NCBI GenBank assembly: GCA_015056365.1
Contig: SVGM01000001.1
Location: 124,001-188,000 of the forward strand
DNA: 64,000 nt
Direction of reading: 5' to 3'
Origin: Clostridiales bacterium
Lineage (GTDB): Bacteria > Bacillota > Clostridia > Christensenellales > Aristaeellaceae
Shown: piece after piece, positions 53,667 to 62,713 of the stretch
How positions within the stretch are numbered: position 1 is the first letter of the stretch
How the letters are laid out: each line of letters opens with the position of its first letter
The notes under the pieces: model-generated
Seen by the model: only the letters and a program-made list of their open reading frames with translations
Databases searched by the model: none
What the model was told of the DNA's origin: nothing
Made by a program: the position numbers and the translations under genes

Positions 53667-56600
53667 TCAGATGGGGATGGCAGAGCCGTATGCTTTGACC
53701 GGCTTGCCGTTTTCGTCAAACTCGGTGGTGTACCGCACGCGGAACATCACCCGATCGGGCGTCAGCGGCATGTCCACTTCCAGCGTTCTGACGCCGTTGT
53801 GGATCTGGCGGTGCATATCTCGGTACATGTCCGCCACTTCCGGCGGGAAAATGCCCATCTCGATAGCAGGTTCAGGATAGTTGCAAACCAGCTCCGGCAG
53901 TCCCAGATCGCGCATACAGCGGAAACAGGGCTGCATTTCACGGGTCGCCACATCGTACACCCAGTAATAGATGTTCACTTGTTCACTGGCCGCCCGGAAA
54001 ATCGACTCACGCCGCATCAGCTCGGCGATCGCATTCTTTTCCGAGGTGATGTTGCGGATCATCTCATAAAAGAGGAAGCTATCCTTGCTTCTGCCGATCA
54101 TGCGGACATTGCTGCGAATACAGATATTCCCGCACTCACAATCGGTATAGGAACGCCAGGTTTCGCTCTCTTCCTCGTCGCCCGATGCAATGGCCCGCTC
54201 CAGCATATCAATGTAGATCTTGCGATTCTTTTCATCAAAGAGCGACAACGTATCGCGGTGGATCAATTCCTTTTCGTTGAGATCAATGCCGATCTCCTGC
54301 AAATATTTTGGATTGACCCGCAGCAGTTCCACCTGACCGTTGTGATAGTCGAAAATGGCTGCGCCACCCACATAGTTGCTGAAAATCAGAGTATCGCGGG
54401 ACTCCGGATCCCAGAAGTCAGCCACGTTCATCGTTTCGATCAGTCGCATAGGCGGCTTGGTGGAACCGACGGTGCTGTCCTTAAGCAGGGCGGTATAATC
54501 CTCCTCGGGCATGGGGCGGGCGTAGAGGAAACCCTGAATATAGTTACAGCCGATGCTCTTGAGGTAATCAGCCTGCTGCAGGCTTTCCACACCCTCGGCG
54601 ATCACCGGAAGGCTCAGCCACTTGGCCATACGTACAACAGAACTGAGGATGGTGCCGCCGCGGTTGGTATCCACGTCCTTGGAGAGGAAATGCATATCCA
54701 GCTTCAGGATGTCCAGATTGATATCCTTGAGCACATTCAGCGACGAATAACCGCTGCCGAAGTCGTCCATTTCCACCATGTAGCCGTGCTCATGAAGTTG
54801 CTCAATGATCCGGGACGCATGCTGATTGTCGCCGGCGACTGCCGTTTCAGTGATCTCGATACGAAGCAGTTCCACCGGAACATTGTAGCGGGCGCGCAGC
54901 TTCTCCAGGCTCTGAATGAATTCCGGATGATAAATATCCTGGCGCGTCAGGTTGATGGAGATGGGTACTGTCTGCACGCCTTCCGCGAGGCACTTCTGAA
55001 GATAAATGCACACCTGCTCGAACACATAGAAGTCCAGCTTGGTGATGAAGCCGTTCTTTTCGAAGATCGGGATGAATACGCCGGGAGAAATCAGGCCATG
55101 TTCAGGGTGACGCCAGCGCACCAGCGCCTCAGCGCCTACCAGCTTGCCGCTGGAATGATCGTACTGCGGCTGATAGTACACCACGAACTGCTTCTCCGCC
55201 AGGGCGTTGTTCATCATGCCGGTGATCTCCTGCTCGCCCAGCATGGCATTACGCAACTCTTCGGTATAGTAGCTGTAACGGGTCACATAGCTGCCCTTGA
55301 TGGCGGACTGGGCCAAGATGGCGCGGTCCAGCATGGCGTCCGCAGAAAGATACTCGTCGGTGGTGACATAGATGCCCACATTGCTGACGATCTCGTATTC
55401 CAGATTGTACTGCTCGATGGCGCGGAGGTACAGCCGGATGAACTCCTCCAGCCGCTCGCCGCTGCGATGGATGAACAGAGCGAACTGATCCGAAGCGATA
55501 CGGCAGGCATAGCCGTCGTCACCAGCGCTTTGAGCGAGCACATTGGCAATATACATCAACAGGCGGTCGCCTTCGCCCACACCGAATCGATCGTTGATGG
55601 CCTTAAACCGGAGGATATCCACATAAACAACGGCATATTGTCCAGCGGCGATACCCTCAGGATCACTGTTGAGCATCCGCTCCACAGCACGGACAAACGC
55701 ATTGTGGCTCAAAAGGCCGGTCAATTCGTCATATTCGGTAATATGGCGCAGACGGCTGACGGAAAGGATCTCGTCGTTCACATCGCTCAAGGTGATGCTG
55801 ATCTCATCCCCTACGCCCGGATACACGATGCCGATCCTGTACCAGCGCCACATACCACAGGAAGACTTGAGCAAGTATTCAGAAAAATTCACTTGCGGCT
55901 CGTCGGCGGCAGCAATATGCTCCAGCGTTTGGCGAAGCTTCTGCGCCGCCTCAGGCTGAAGAATGCCATCCTCCGCCAAAAGCTGCCACAGGGGGCGTTC
56001 GTCGAAGGTGGCGCGGAAACAATTGTTCAGGCTTTCCGGGTAGGTCGTAGAGCCAAACAAACGATGATAACGGATTAAATGGTTGTGGGAGCAATGCGCG
56101 CCATGGCTGCAATCTGCCTCGGTAGTGTGCGGCTGCCGGTCAGGCGTCTTAGGCACAGTCAGATCCGCACGGTAGAACAGGTAACTGTCGCCGCCTTGAT
56201 GTTTGGCGTGCAGCACCGCGACATCTGTCTTTTGGTACAGTTCCTCAAAGGTGCTGCCATCTCTGGGGCTGAGGGCAACGCCCATGCTGACCGAAAGCGT
56301 CATCTCTTCCGGGGCGGTGTTAAGGATGCTGGCGTGGATCCGTTTCACTGTACGTTCCACCGTTTCAGCCTCTTTGGCATTGCCTAGGCAGATCACAAAC
56401 TCGTCTCCACCCACGCGGGCAATCAGGTCTTCCTCCAGAAGCCCTTCGCGCAGCTCGTCCACGATCTTCTTCAGCAGCGCATCACCCGCGATATGACCGT
56501 AGGTGGCGTTAAAGTTCTTAAAGCCGTCGATATCCAGCAAAATAAAGGCATAGCTGCTTCCCATGCTGGCCATGTGGTGCACGGCGTTGATCAGACCGTT

Positions 56601-57089
56601 TCGGTTGAGCACCTGAGTGAGAGGATCCGTCTGGCTGCGGCCATAGAGTTTGGCCAGTTCCTGCTTTTCGTTGTTGATCCGGAGGAACCGGATCTGATAC
56701 CGGTCCCTGCCGTCGCGGGCGATCATCGCTGCGCTGACGCAGATCCACTGCGCGCCGGAACAGGTTTCCAGCAGCATTTCAAAGACAGAAGGCGCACCCT
56801 GGGTTGCCCGGCAGTGCACCGCAAGGGTCGAGAAATAAGACTTGGCCGCCTCCTGATAGTTCAAGGCAACCGGCCATCTCTCCACCGTGTGAGCAAGCTC
56901 CGCCATCCTGTCCGGAACCCGAATATCCAGCCCGGCCAGCAGCATACCTTCGCAGTTGGTCAGTATGCCGTACATGGCGTCATATTCGCATACGAAAAAA
57001 TCCCCTACAGGAAATGTGTATGGGTTTACAAAACCTTCCGCAATTGAAGCAACCCCGATCTTCCTGACCAGATCTTCGTTTCTATTCAT
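53667..57089 (-). CDS. Cytosolic dual-GGDEF / EAL / PAS c-di-GMP protein
   Basis: 1140 residues without membrane segments. Order: N-terminal sensor-like region (about 1-145); GGDEF domain (about 150-310) with intact RVGGDEF at 225-231 and the DxDGF substrate loop, predicted cyclase; PAS-like linker (about 350-440); a second GGDEF domain (about 455-610) where the motif is RIASDQF (530-536), inactive; EAL domain (620-865) with E654 (EALVR), EITE, DDFG (775-778), K-x-D and AEGVES intact, predicted phosphodiesterase; C-terminal PAS-like pair (about 890-1135) ending near VKAYGSA. ATG at 57089 follows AGGGA by 8-9 nt. Promoter overlapped by a cre site. Confidence 0.9.
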   Translation of the reverse strand: MNRNEDLVRKIGVASIAEGFVNPYTFPVGDFFVCEYDAMYGILTNCEGMLLAGLDIRVPDRMAELAHTVERWPVALNYQEAAKSYFSTLAVHCRATQGAPSVFEMLLETCSGAQWICVSAAMIARDGRDRYQIRFLRINNEKQELAKLYGRSQTDPLTQVLNRNGLINAVHHMASMGSSYAFILLDIDGFKNFNATYGHIAGDALLKKIVDELREGLLEEDLIARVGGDEFVICLGNAKEAETVERTVKRIHASILNTAPEEMTLSVSMGVALSPRDGSTFEELYQKTDVAVLHAKHQGGDSYLFYRADLTVPKTPDRQPHTTEADCSHGAHCSHNHLIRYHRLFGSTTYPESLNNCFRATFDERPLWQLLAEDGILQPEAAQKLRQTLEHIAAADEPQVNFSEYLLKSSCGMWRWYRIGIVYPGVGDEISITLSDVNDEILSVSRLRHITEYDELTGLLSHNAFVRAVERMLNSDPEGIAAGQYAVVYVDILRFKAINDRFGVGEGDRLLMYIANVLAQSAGDDGYACRIASDQFALFIHRSGERLEEFIRLYLRAIEQYNLEYEIVSNVGIYVTTDEYLSADAMLDRAILAQSAIKGSYVTRYSYYTEELRNAMLGEQEITGMMNNALAEKQFVVYYQPQYDHSSGKLVGAEALVRWRHPEHGLISPGVFIPIFEKNGFITKLDFYVFEQVCIYLQKCLAEGVQTVPISINLTRQDIYHPEFIQSLEKLRARYNVPVELLRIEITETAVAGDNQHASRIIEQLHEHGYMVEMDDFGSGYSSLNVLKDINLDILKLDMHFLSKDVDTNRGGTILSSVVRMAKWLSLPVIAEGVESLQQADYLKSIGCNYIQGFLYARPMPEEDYTALLKDSTVGSTKPPMRLIETMNVADFWDPESRDTLIFSNYVGGAAIFDYHNGQVELLRVNPKYLQEIGIDLNEKELIHRDTLSLFDEKNRKIYIDMLERAIASGDEEESETWRSYTDCECGNICIRSNVRMIGRSKDSFLFYEMIRNITSEKNAIAELMRRESIFRAASEQVNIYYWVYDVATREMQPCFRCMRDLGLPELVCNYPEPAIEMGIFPPEVADMYRDMHRQIHNGVRTLEVDMPLTPDRVMFRVRYTTEFDENGKPVKAYGSAIPI

Positions 57090-57125
57090 CACGATATCCC
57101 TCATCGCGTTGTTTTCAATACGGTT

Positions 57126-57154
57126 AGTATAGCACAACCGACATCTTTCTGCAA
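57126..57154 (-). promoter_or_regulatory. Promoter of the GGDEF/EAL gene
   Basis: Minus-strand TTGCAG (57149-57154), 17-nt spacer, TATACT (57126-57131), 37 bp before the ATG. Confidence 0.75.
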
Positions 57155-57163
57155 GCGTTTACA
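57150..57163. promoter_or_regulatory. CcpA catabolite-responsive element (cre)
   Basis: TGCAAGCGTTTACA matches the cre consensus TGNAANCGNTNNCA at every fixed position on both strands. It overlaps the -35 box of the GGDEF/EAL promoter, the arrangement for carbon-catabolite repression. Confidence 0.7.
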
Positions 57164-57177
57164 TTGTTTCTTTCAAA

Positions 57178-57218
57178 ACAGAAACCAATGGAAATTGCTG
57201 GATTTCCATTGGTTTTCA
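57178..57218 (-). terminator. Terminator of the SDR gene
   Basis: Perfect 14-bp stem AAACCAATGGAAAT/ATTTCCATTGGTTT with T-runs. Confidence 0.85.
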
Positions 57219-57283
57219 CCACAAATTCAGCTCAGATTATTGTAAGCAATTGAAAGAAACGGCATTTTCATTACCAACGGGGA

Positions 57284-57988
57284 TTACGCATCCAGTGACC
57301 AACCGTGATCTCCGTGATAAACCATCAGACGGGTCATGCCGCCATCGATACAGATATTTTCGCCAGTAATAAACCCGGCCTTGTCCGAGCACAAAAACAG
57401 TACCATATGCGCGATATCCAACGGATAGCCCACGCGGCCCGCAGGCTGCTGCACTGCATCCGCGCCCTGATATACTGTGTAATCATTATCAATCCAGCCC
57501 GGCGAGATGGAGTTGACCCGCACCCGTCCGCCAAGGCTGACTGCCAGCGCGTGGGTCAAGGCATGAATACCTCCCTTGGCCGCGGTATAGCTTTCCGTCT
57601 GGGGATGGCTCATCCGGTCGCGGCTGGAGGAAAGGTTGATGATGCAGGCGCCCGGCACGAAATAAGGAGCAAACAGCTTGGTCAGGTAAAAGGGTGCGGT
57701 TACGCCTACTCGCTGGGCGTACTCGAATTCCTCATAGCTGCACTCGTCGATGCCTTTGAACAGCGGCGCGGCGTTGTTGATCAGAAAATCCACGTGCCCA
57801 TAATCGGCGATGACCTTGGCCGCAAAGCGTTCCAACGTGGCCTTATCCGAAAGGTCGCCGGTGAAATAGTCATTTTGCTGAATATCGATGACACAGACCT
57901 TTGCGCCTTGCTTAACAAATTCTTCGCAGATGCACTTTCCGATTCCCTGGACGCCGCCGGTGACCACGACCACTTTGTTCTCAAACAT
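57284..57988 (-). CDS. Short-chain dehydrogenase/reductase (SDR)
   Basis: 234 residues. Cofactor loop TGGVQGIGK (about 10-18), NNAAP (about 71-75), catalytic Ser-Tyr-Lys as SSSRDRM, then SYTAAKGG with Tyr and Lys spaced by three residues, and the C-terminal GENICIDGGM. NAD(P)-dependent alcohol or sugar oxidoreductase; substrate unknown. ATG at 57988 follows GGAGG. Single gene between two terminators. Confidence 0.9.
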   Translation of the reverse strand: MFENKVVVVTGGVQGIGKCICEEFVKQGAKVCVIDIQQNDYFTGDLSDKATLERFAAKVIADYGHVDFLINNAAPLFKGIDECSYEEFEYAQRVGVTAPFYLTKLFAPYFVPGACIINLSSSRDRMSHPQTESYTAAKGGIHALTHALAVSLGGRVRVNSISPGWIDNDYTVYQGADAVQQPAGRVGYPLDIAHMVLFLCSDKAGFITGENICIDGGMTRLMVYHGDHGWSLDA

Positions 57989-58069
57989 GACTGATTCCTC
58001 CCCCGGGCAAGGAAAGCCCTTTCAATACTGATCCCATTATAGCAGGATGCATGCTGTACAGCAATCGTC

Positions 58070-58117
58070 CCAAAAAAGAAAATCCCTGCCGGGCTCCGCA
58101 GATACCGGCAGGGATTG
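58070..58117 (-). terminator. Terminator of the aquaporin gene
   Basis: AATCCCTGCCGG/CCGGCAGGGATT 12-bp stem followed on the minus strand by TTTCTTTTTT. Confidence 0.9.
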
Positions 58118-58136
58118 GAATGCAGCTATGTGATGA

Positions 58137-58805
58137 TTACTTGGCCTTCTCGCAGGAGAGGAACTTGTACACCAGCGCAGCCAGAACGCCGCCCACCAGG
58201 GGAGCGACGATGAAGACCCAAACGTTGGCCAGCGCTTCGCCACCAGCCAGCAGGGCGGGACCAAAGCTACGAGCGGGGTTGACGGAGGTGCCGGTGAAGT
58301 GGATGCCGAAGATATGCACCAGCGTCAGGGTGAGACCGATGACGATGCCAGCCACAGCGCCGTTGCTCTCCTTAGAGGTAACGCCCATGATGGTCAGCAC
58401 GAACACGAAGGTCAGGATCACTTCCACCAGCAGAGAGAGGAGCACGTTGCCGTTATACAGGCCATTGGTGCCCAGACCAGTGCCAGGGGCCAGCAGCTTC
58501 AGCACCACAGCACCCAGAATGGCGCCGATGAACTGAGCCACAACATAACCGATGAAATCCTTGGTGGACAGCTTCTTGCTGATCCACATAGCGATGGACA
58601 CGGCGGGGTTGATGTGGCAGCCGGAGACGTTGCCGATGGAGTAGGCCATGGCCACGATCACCAGACCGAAAGCCAGGGCGGTGAGCAGGTAGGCAGCGTC
58701 AGCGCTGGCAGTGCTGCAGCCCAGAACGGCAGCAGCGCCACAGGCGAACAGAACCAGAACGAAGGTGCCGATCAATTCGGCAAGATACTTCTTGATGGAA
58801 TTCAT
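58137..58805 (-). CDS. MIP-family aquaporin (AqpZ-like)
   Basis: 222-residue channel, six helices with two half-helices bearing the NPA boxes: GCHINPAVSIAMW (about 59-71) and SVNPARSFGPALL (about 173-185). His and Arg around the selectivity filter and the compact length suggest a water channel more than a glycerol facilitator, whose loops are longer. ATG at 58805 follows GGGAGG by 7 nt. Confidence 0.92.
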   Translation of the reverse strand: MNSIKKYLAELIGTFVLVLFACGAAAVLGCSTASADAAYLLTALAFGLVIVAMAYSIGNVSGCHINPAVSIAMWISKKLSTKDFIGYVVAQFIGAILGAVVLKLLAPGTGLGTNGLYNGNVLLSLLVEVILTFVFVLTIMGVTSKESNGAVAGIVIGLTLTLVHIFGIHFTGTSVNPARSFGPALLAGGEALANVWVFIVAPLVGGVLAALVYKFLSCEKAK

Positions 58806-58870
58806 GATAAGTCCTCCCATATGATTTTTGGACGGCCGAAAGGTTCAGGCCGTCGATTCACGCAGGGAAA

Positions 58871-58899
58871 AACATACCACTTCGCATATGAAAAGTCAA
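58871..58899 (-). promoter_or_regulatory. Aquaporin promoter
   Basis: Minus-strand TTGACT (58894-58899), 17-nt spacer, TATGTT (58871-58876). Confidence 0.65.
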
Positions 58900-58958
58900 G
58901 ACCGTGGCGTTACGGCACACCAGCGGTGCAGCATACCTCAGTCTGATTCAGGCATACC

Positions 58959-59008
58959 CAAAAAATGTCTGCGCCGCTCCCAGTCGCACAGCCGAAAGCG
59001 GGCAGACA
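58959..59008 (-). terminator. Terminator of the GH43-flavoprotein unit
   Basis: GTCTGCGCCGCT/AGCGGGCAGAC imperfect stem, followed on the minus strand by ATTTTTT. Confidence 0.75.
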
Positions 59009-59024
59009 CCGTGGAAATAACATT

Positions 59025-59642
59025 TTAGCGGATAAAGTTGGTGAACACACCGGGTTCCCGCTGGGGCAGGCCGTATTTTTCCTTGCCCAGCGCAATGCTC
59101 TTGATCAGGAAGCTCATGTTGCGGGCCAGGGTGCGCATGGTCTGCAGGCCCTCAGCATCCTTAAGCGCCTCGCCGGGCGCGCCGCCATGGACGCTGTTCC
59201 AGTACTGACTGGAGGCAACGGGCATACCGGCAATGGTAAAGAACTTGTTCAATTCATCAAAAGTGGAGGACAGGCCGCCGCGGCGCGCCACCACTACGCT
59301 GGCACCCACTTTCATGCGCTTGTCGATATGGGCACTATAAAACAGCCGGGTCAGCAGCGCCACAAGCGTAGCATTGGCCGAAGCGTAATAGACCGGGCTT
59401 CCCACCACCAGACCATCGCAGAATTCAAACTTTCCGGCCACTTCGTTGACAATGTCGTCAAAAACACACTTGCCCGTTGCGCCGCACTTACCGCAACCGA
59501 TGCAGCTGCGGATGGGCAAATGTCCCACGTGCAGGGTCTCCACTTCCAGCCCTTCCTCGTGGAAGATCTTCTCCATTTCCTTCAGGGCGATTGATGTGTT
59601 TCCGTTTTCGTGGGGACTTCCGTTGAGCATCAATACTTTCAT
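59025..59642 (-). CDS. Flavodoxin-fold iron-sulfur flavoprotein / NADPH-dependent FMN reductase family
   Basis: 205 residues. FMN phosphate loop LNGSPHENGNTS at the N-terminus; compact cysteine cluster CIGCGKCGATGKC (about 47-59) typical of iron-sulfur flavoproteins; GSPVYYASANATL FMN-ring loop (about 81-93). Likely electron-transfer or quinone/oxygen-stress reductase. ATG at 59642 follows AGGAGG by 8-9 nt. It starts 51 bp after GH43 on the same strand and shares its terminator. Confidence 0.88.
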   Translation of the reverse strand: MKVLMLNGSPHENGNTSIALKEMEKIFHEEGLEVETLHVGHLPIRSCIGCGKCGATGKCVFDDIVNEVAGKFEFCDGLVVGSPVYYASANATLVALLTRLFYSAHIDKRMKVGASVVVARRGGLSSTFDELNKFFTIAGMPVASSQYWNSVHGGAPGEALKDAEGLQTMRTLARNMSFLIKSIALGKEKYGLPQREPGVFTNFIR

Positions 59643-59693
59643 GATTTCATTCCTCCTCAGACGATTCTTTCAGTCAGCCGTCAGCGCAGCAAT

Positions 59694-61463
59694 TCATTCC
59701 TGAGGCTCCAGGACAAAGTTCCGGAACGCCGCCTCTCCGCCCGACTGAATCAGGGACTGTGCAAACAGTCCGAACCGGTTGCCGGTGAAGTGATCCAGCA
59801 GGAAGGCAATAGGATGCACTTCTCCCATAGCCTTCCAGCCATCTTCCGTCCAATAGGCGAAGGCCGCCGTATCGCAGTCCGGGCCAAAACGCATTTCCGC
59901 GCGAAGGCGTACCCTGGGCAAAGGCCAGTTCATGGCAGCACGTTCCACACCCTCTTCCGGGTCTCCTTCGCAGCGGGTGCGTACGATCAAGACATACGCG
60001 CCTTTTTCCTTTTTCAGACCGATAAATCCCCAGCGACTCTGCAGCACGCATAGACCGGCGATATCTCCGTCCCGCAGTGCGGACGCATCCAGTTCCACCT
60101 CTGCCTGGCACCCAGGAAGCATCGCCCGTTGTGTCAGGATGTTCCGGGTACGGGTCAGGCTGGGTGATACCGCACCTGTGCGAAGCCGCAGCGCACCCTC
60201 CCCCATCTGCACCAGATCCAGCCGGGGAATATGATTCCATTCCCAGACATTCTTGAGCACCGGAGAAGTAAAATCGTCACCGGCCCACAGGGGCGCATAC
60301 AAATAGCCCGGTCGGGTAGTCAGGCTGCACACCGTAAGGGGGATCTTCCCATCGATGCCCAGCACCGGAAAGCCGTTCTCCCATGTCATGGTCATCAGCA
60401 CCGGGATCCGCCCGGCGGCGCCGGTATCCTGGAACAGAATGGCGTACCAGCGCCCATCCGGTGTGTCTACGATGCCGCCCTGGGCAACGCCGTCATCCCG
60501 CAGGCCCATGTCGTCATCCATCACGATGCCGCCGCGGAACTCGCCGGTGAGGCTGTCGCTCATCAGGCAGGTCTCCACACGCCGCCATCTGTCTTTTCGG
60601 GAGTGGATCAGGAACAGATAATAGTTGCCGTTGATCTTGTAGAGATGGGAACCCTCATAGCCAAGATAATCACTATCACCGTAGTCGGCTATCACCCGGT
60701 TCAAGCCGCCCTCTTTGGGGCCGGTGAGCTCCGCATTCAGCTCGATGAGGCGAATTTCCTTGTTGCCATAGGTCAGATAGACTCGGTCATCATCATCGAA
60801 TAGAAGTGAGCAATCGTGGTAGAAGCCATCAATGAGGCTCCTGCGCCACGGCCCTTCGATGTTTTCCGCACGAAAAAGATAGGTCTTGCGGGTATCATTG
60901 GCCACAAAGATCACATAGAATGTGCCCTTGTGCCAGCGCAGCGTGGCGGCCCACATGCCTGCGCCGTAGGCGTTGCCCTCCTCCAGGCGCTGCCGGGGCG
61001 TATCGTCCAGCACATCGTAAATGCGGGTGCAATATTCCCAGTTGATCAAATCGTAGGAGCGAAGGATCACGCCGCCAGGCATGAAATACATGGTAGTGGA
61101 TATCATGTAGTAGGTATCTCCTACCCGGATCACGTCCACATCCGGAAAATCCATGCCGGTCAACGGATTTTGCCCCACCACAACCGCATCGGCAGGATGG
61201 AATTGCCAGTTTTCCAACGTTACGCCTTCCCCGATGAGGAAATACGCTTCATGCTCGCCGCTGACAGTCACCGGCAGGAGCAGATCCCGCGGGGCATTGG
61301 TGGCAGGCAATGTCCACTGCGCAGCAGGCGCGCCCTGCGGATCATCCAAAAGGAGGCTGACGCAGCCGGTGTGCTGGGCAGTAAAGCGCAGCGTGACGCC
61401 GCCGATTCCTGTGGCGCAGTTCACTTCTCCCGCAGGCAGGATGGTTTGATTCCGATCAGCCAT
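59694..61463 (-). CDS. Glycoside hydrolase family 43 with CBM6-like N-terminal and beta-sandwich C-terminal domains
   Basis: 589 residues: a shortened CBM6-like segment (about 1-85; VTLRFTAQHTGCVSLLLDD and ENWQF), a five-bladed GH43 propeller (about 95-390) with MDFPDVDVIRVGDTYYM (general-base Asp), HDCSLLFDDDDRVYLTYG (pKa Asp), and SDYLGYEGSHLYKINGNYYLF (acid Glu), then a concanavalin-like domain (about 395-585). Expected beta-xylosidase or alpha-arabinofuranosidase. ATG at 61463 (an in-frame TTG lies upstream). No signal peptide, so it acts on imported oligosaccharides. Confidence 0.9.
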   Translation of the reverse strand: MADRNQTILPAGEVNCATGIGGVTLRFTAQHTGCVSLLLDDPQGAPAAQWTLPATNAPRDLLLPVTVSGEHEAYFLIGEGVTLENWQFHPADAVVVGQNPLTGMDFPDVDVIRVGDTYYMISTTMYFMPGGVILRSYDLINWEYCTRIYDVLDDTPRQRLEEGNAYGAGMWAATLRWHKGTFYVIFVANDTRKTYLFRAENIEGPWRRSLIDGFYHDCSLLFDDDDRVYLTYGNKEIRLIELNAELTGPKEGGLNRVIADYGDSDYLGYEGSHLYKINGNYYLFLIHSRKDRWRRVETCLMSDSLTGEFRGGIVMDDDMGLRDDGVAQGGIVDTPDGRWYAILFQDTGAAGRIPVLMTMTWENGFPVLGIDGKIPLTVCSLTTRPGYLYAPLWAGDDFTSPVLKNVWEWNHIPRLDLVQMGEGALRLRTGAVSPSLTRTRNILTQRAMLPGCQAEVELDASALRDGDIAGLCVLQSRWGFIGLKKEKGAYVLIVRTRCEGDPEEGVERAAMNWPLPRVRLRAEMRFGPDCDTAAFAYWTEDGWKAMGEVHPIAFLLDHFTGNRFGLFAQSLIQSGGEAAFRNFVLEPQE

Positions 61464-61555
61464 GATGATCAATCCCCTTGTTTTTCAGATGATTATTCCA
61501 TTGACTTTTGATGCCGTTCTTCTGGCACTACTATAACGTTCAGAGCCCGCATTGT

Positions 61556-61586
61556 CAACCGTGACTGCCTTTGCCCACGGTTGACG
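61556..61586. repeat. 10-bp perfect inverted repeat upstream of the DUF368 gene
   Basis: GTCAACCGTG and CACGGTTGAC arms about 9 nt apart in the GH43/DUF368 divergent spacer. The right arm contains the first bases of the -35 box of the plus promoter (TTGACG then TACACT at 17 nt). Could be a repressor operator for both genes. Confidence 0.4.
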
Positions 61587-61665
61587 CGCAAAGCGGAACA
61601 TGATACACTTTCGCCGTATGCATTTTCCTGCCTGGGCAGGTATTGAAAGGAAGCATCGATATCTT

Positions 61666-62544
61666 ATGAAACTGCTCAATCAAATCCTCCGCGGCGTGGT
61701 CATCGGCGTGGCCAACATCATTCCCGGCGTATCCGGCGGCACCATGATGGTGTCCATGGGCATCTATGATACGCTGATCCACTGCATCACCCATCTGTTC
61801 AGCGAGTTCAAAAAGAGCATCAAGACTCTGCTTCCCTATGCCATCGGCATGGTGGTCGGCATCGTGGTGCTGGCCAGTCTGCTTACCTATCTGTTCGAGC
61901 ATCACGCGCTGCCTACATCCACTGCCTTTATCGGCCTGATCCTGGGCGGCCTGGGCCCCATCGTGGCCAAGGTGGACCGTAAAAAGATCAACTGGGTGGC
62001 TATCGTGATCTTCCTCTTTTTCTTTGTGGGCATCATCGTTATGGCGCTCACCGGCGACGTGGCCAACCCCGAATCGCTGCAAATGAACGTTGGACAGTTC
62101 TTCGTTTTGATCGTGATGGGCTGCATCGCTGCCGCTACCATGATTATCCCCGGCGTATCCGGCTCCATGGTGCTGATGCTGATGGGCTACTACACCCCCA
62201 TCCTCAACGCGGTCAGCAATCTGAAAGATGCTGTCTTTGCACTGGATTTTGCTGGTATGGTACTGCCTGTGCTGACGCTTTTGCCCTTCGGCATCGGCGT
62301 GGTGCTTGGCATCTTTGGCGTAGCCAAGCTGATCGAGTGGCTGCTGGCCCGCTTCCCCATCCAGACCTACTGCGGCGTGCTGGGACTGGTGTTGTCTTCC
62401 CCCGTAGCGATCCTTTTGCGTACCGATCTGACCGGCGTCAACTGGGTGACCATCCTTGTCAGCGTGGTAACGCTCGTGCTGGGCTTTGTAGCCGCCATGT
62501 TGCTGGCACGCGGCAGTCAGGAAGAAGCCGCGCCCAAGGCATAA
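61666..62544 (+). CDS. popT: DUF368 membrane protein (PopT-type polyprenyl-phosphate translocase)
   Basis: 292 residues, about eight helices, with two inverted-repeat signature loops: RGVVIGVANIIPGVSGGTMMVSMGIYD (about residues 10-30) and MIIPGVSGSMVLMLMGYY (about 160-177). The family has been shown to flip undecaprenyl phosphate back across the membrane for cell-wall recycling. The ATG at 61666 starts the conserved N-terminus, but its ribosome site (AAAGGA) is about 14 nt away, longer than ideal. Confidence 0.88.
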   Translation: MKLLNQILRGVVIGVANIIPGVSGGTMMVSMGIYDTLIHCITHLFSEFKKSIKTLLPYAIGMVVGIVVLASLLTYLFEHHALPTSTAFIGLILGGLGPIVAKVDRKKINWVAIVIFLFFFVGIIVMALTGDVANPESLQMNVGQFFVLIVMGCIAAATMIIPGVSGSMVLMLMGYYTPILNAVSNLKDAVFALDFAGMVLPVLTLLPFGIGVVLGIFGVAKLIEWLLARFPIQTYCGVLGLVLSSPVAILLRTDLTGVNWVTILVSVVTLVLGFVAAMLLARGSQEEAAPKA

Positions 62545-62571
62545 CGAACAGCTTTTTGAACGGTTTTCTAC

Positions 62572-62603
62572 AAGAGCGTACGCAGACGCGGCGCTCTTTT
62601 TTG
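62572..62603 (+). terminator. Terminator after the DUF368 gene
   Basis: AAGAGCG/CGCTCTT stem followed by TTTT. Confidence 0.75.
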
Positions 62604-62648
62604 CTGCGTGTTTCCCTTGCTGCCATCGTTTGTTCACGCTTTGTTTTA

Positions 62649-62677
62649 TTGCAATTTTTGCATTTTCGGGCTATACT
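62649..62677 (+). promoter_or_regulatory. ychF promoter
   Basis: TTGCAA (62649-62654), 17-nt spacer, TATACT (62672-62677). Confidence 0.7.
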
Positions 62678-62713
62678 AAGATGCACATTAGTATGTACCG
62701 AGGAAGTGGACAG

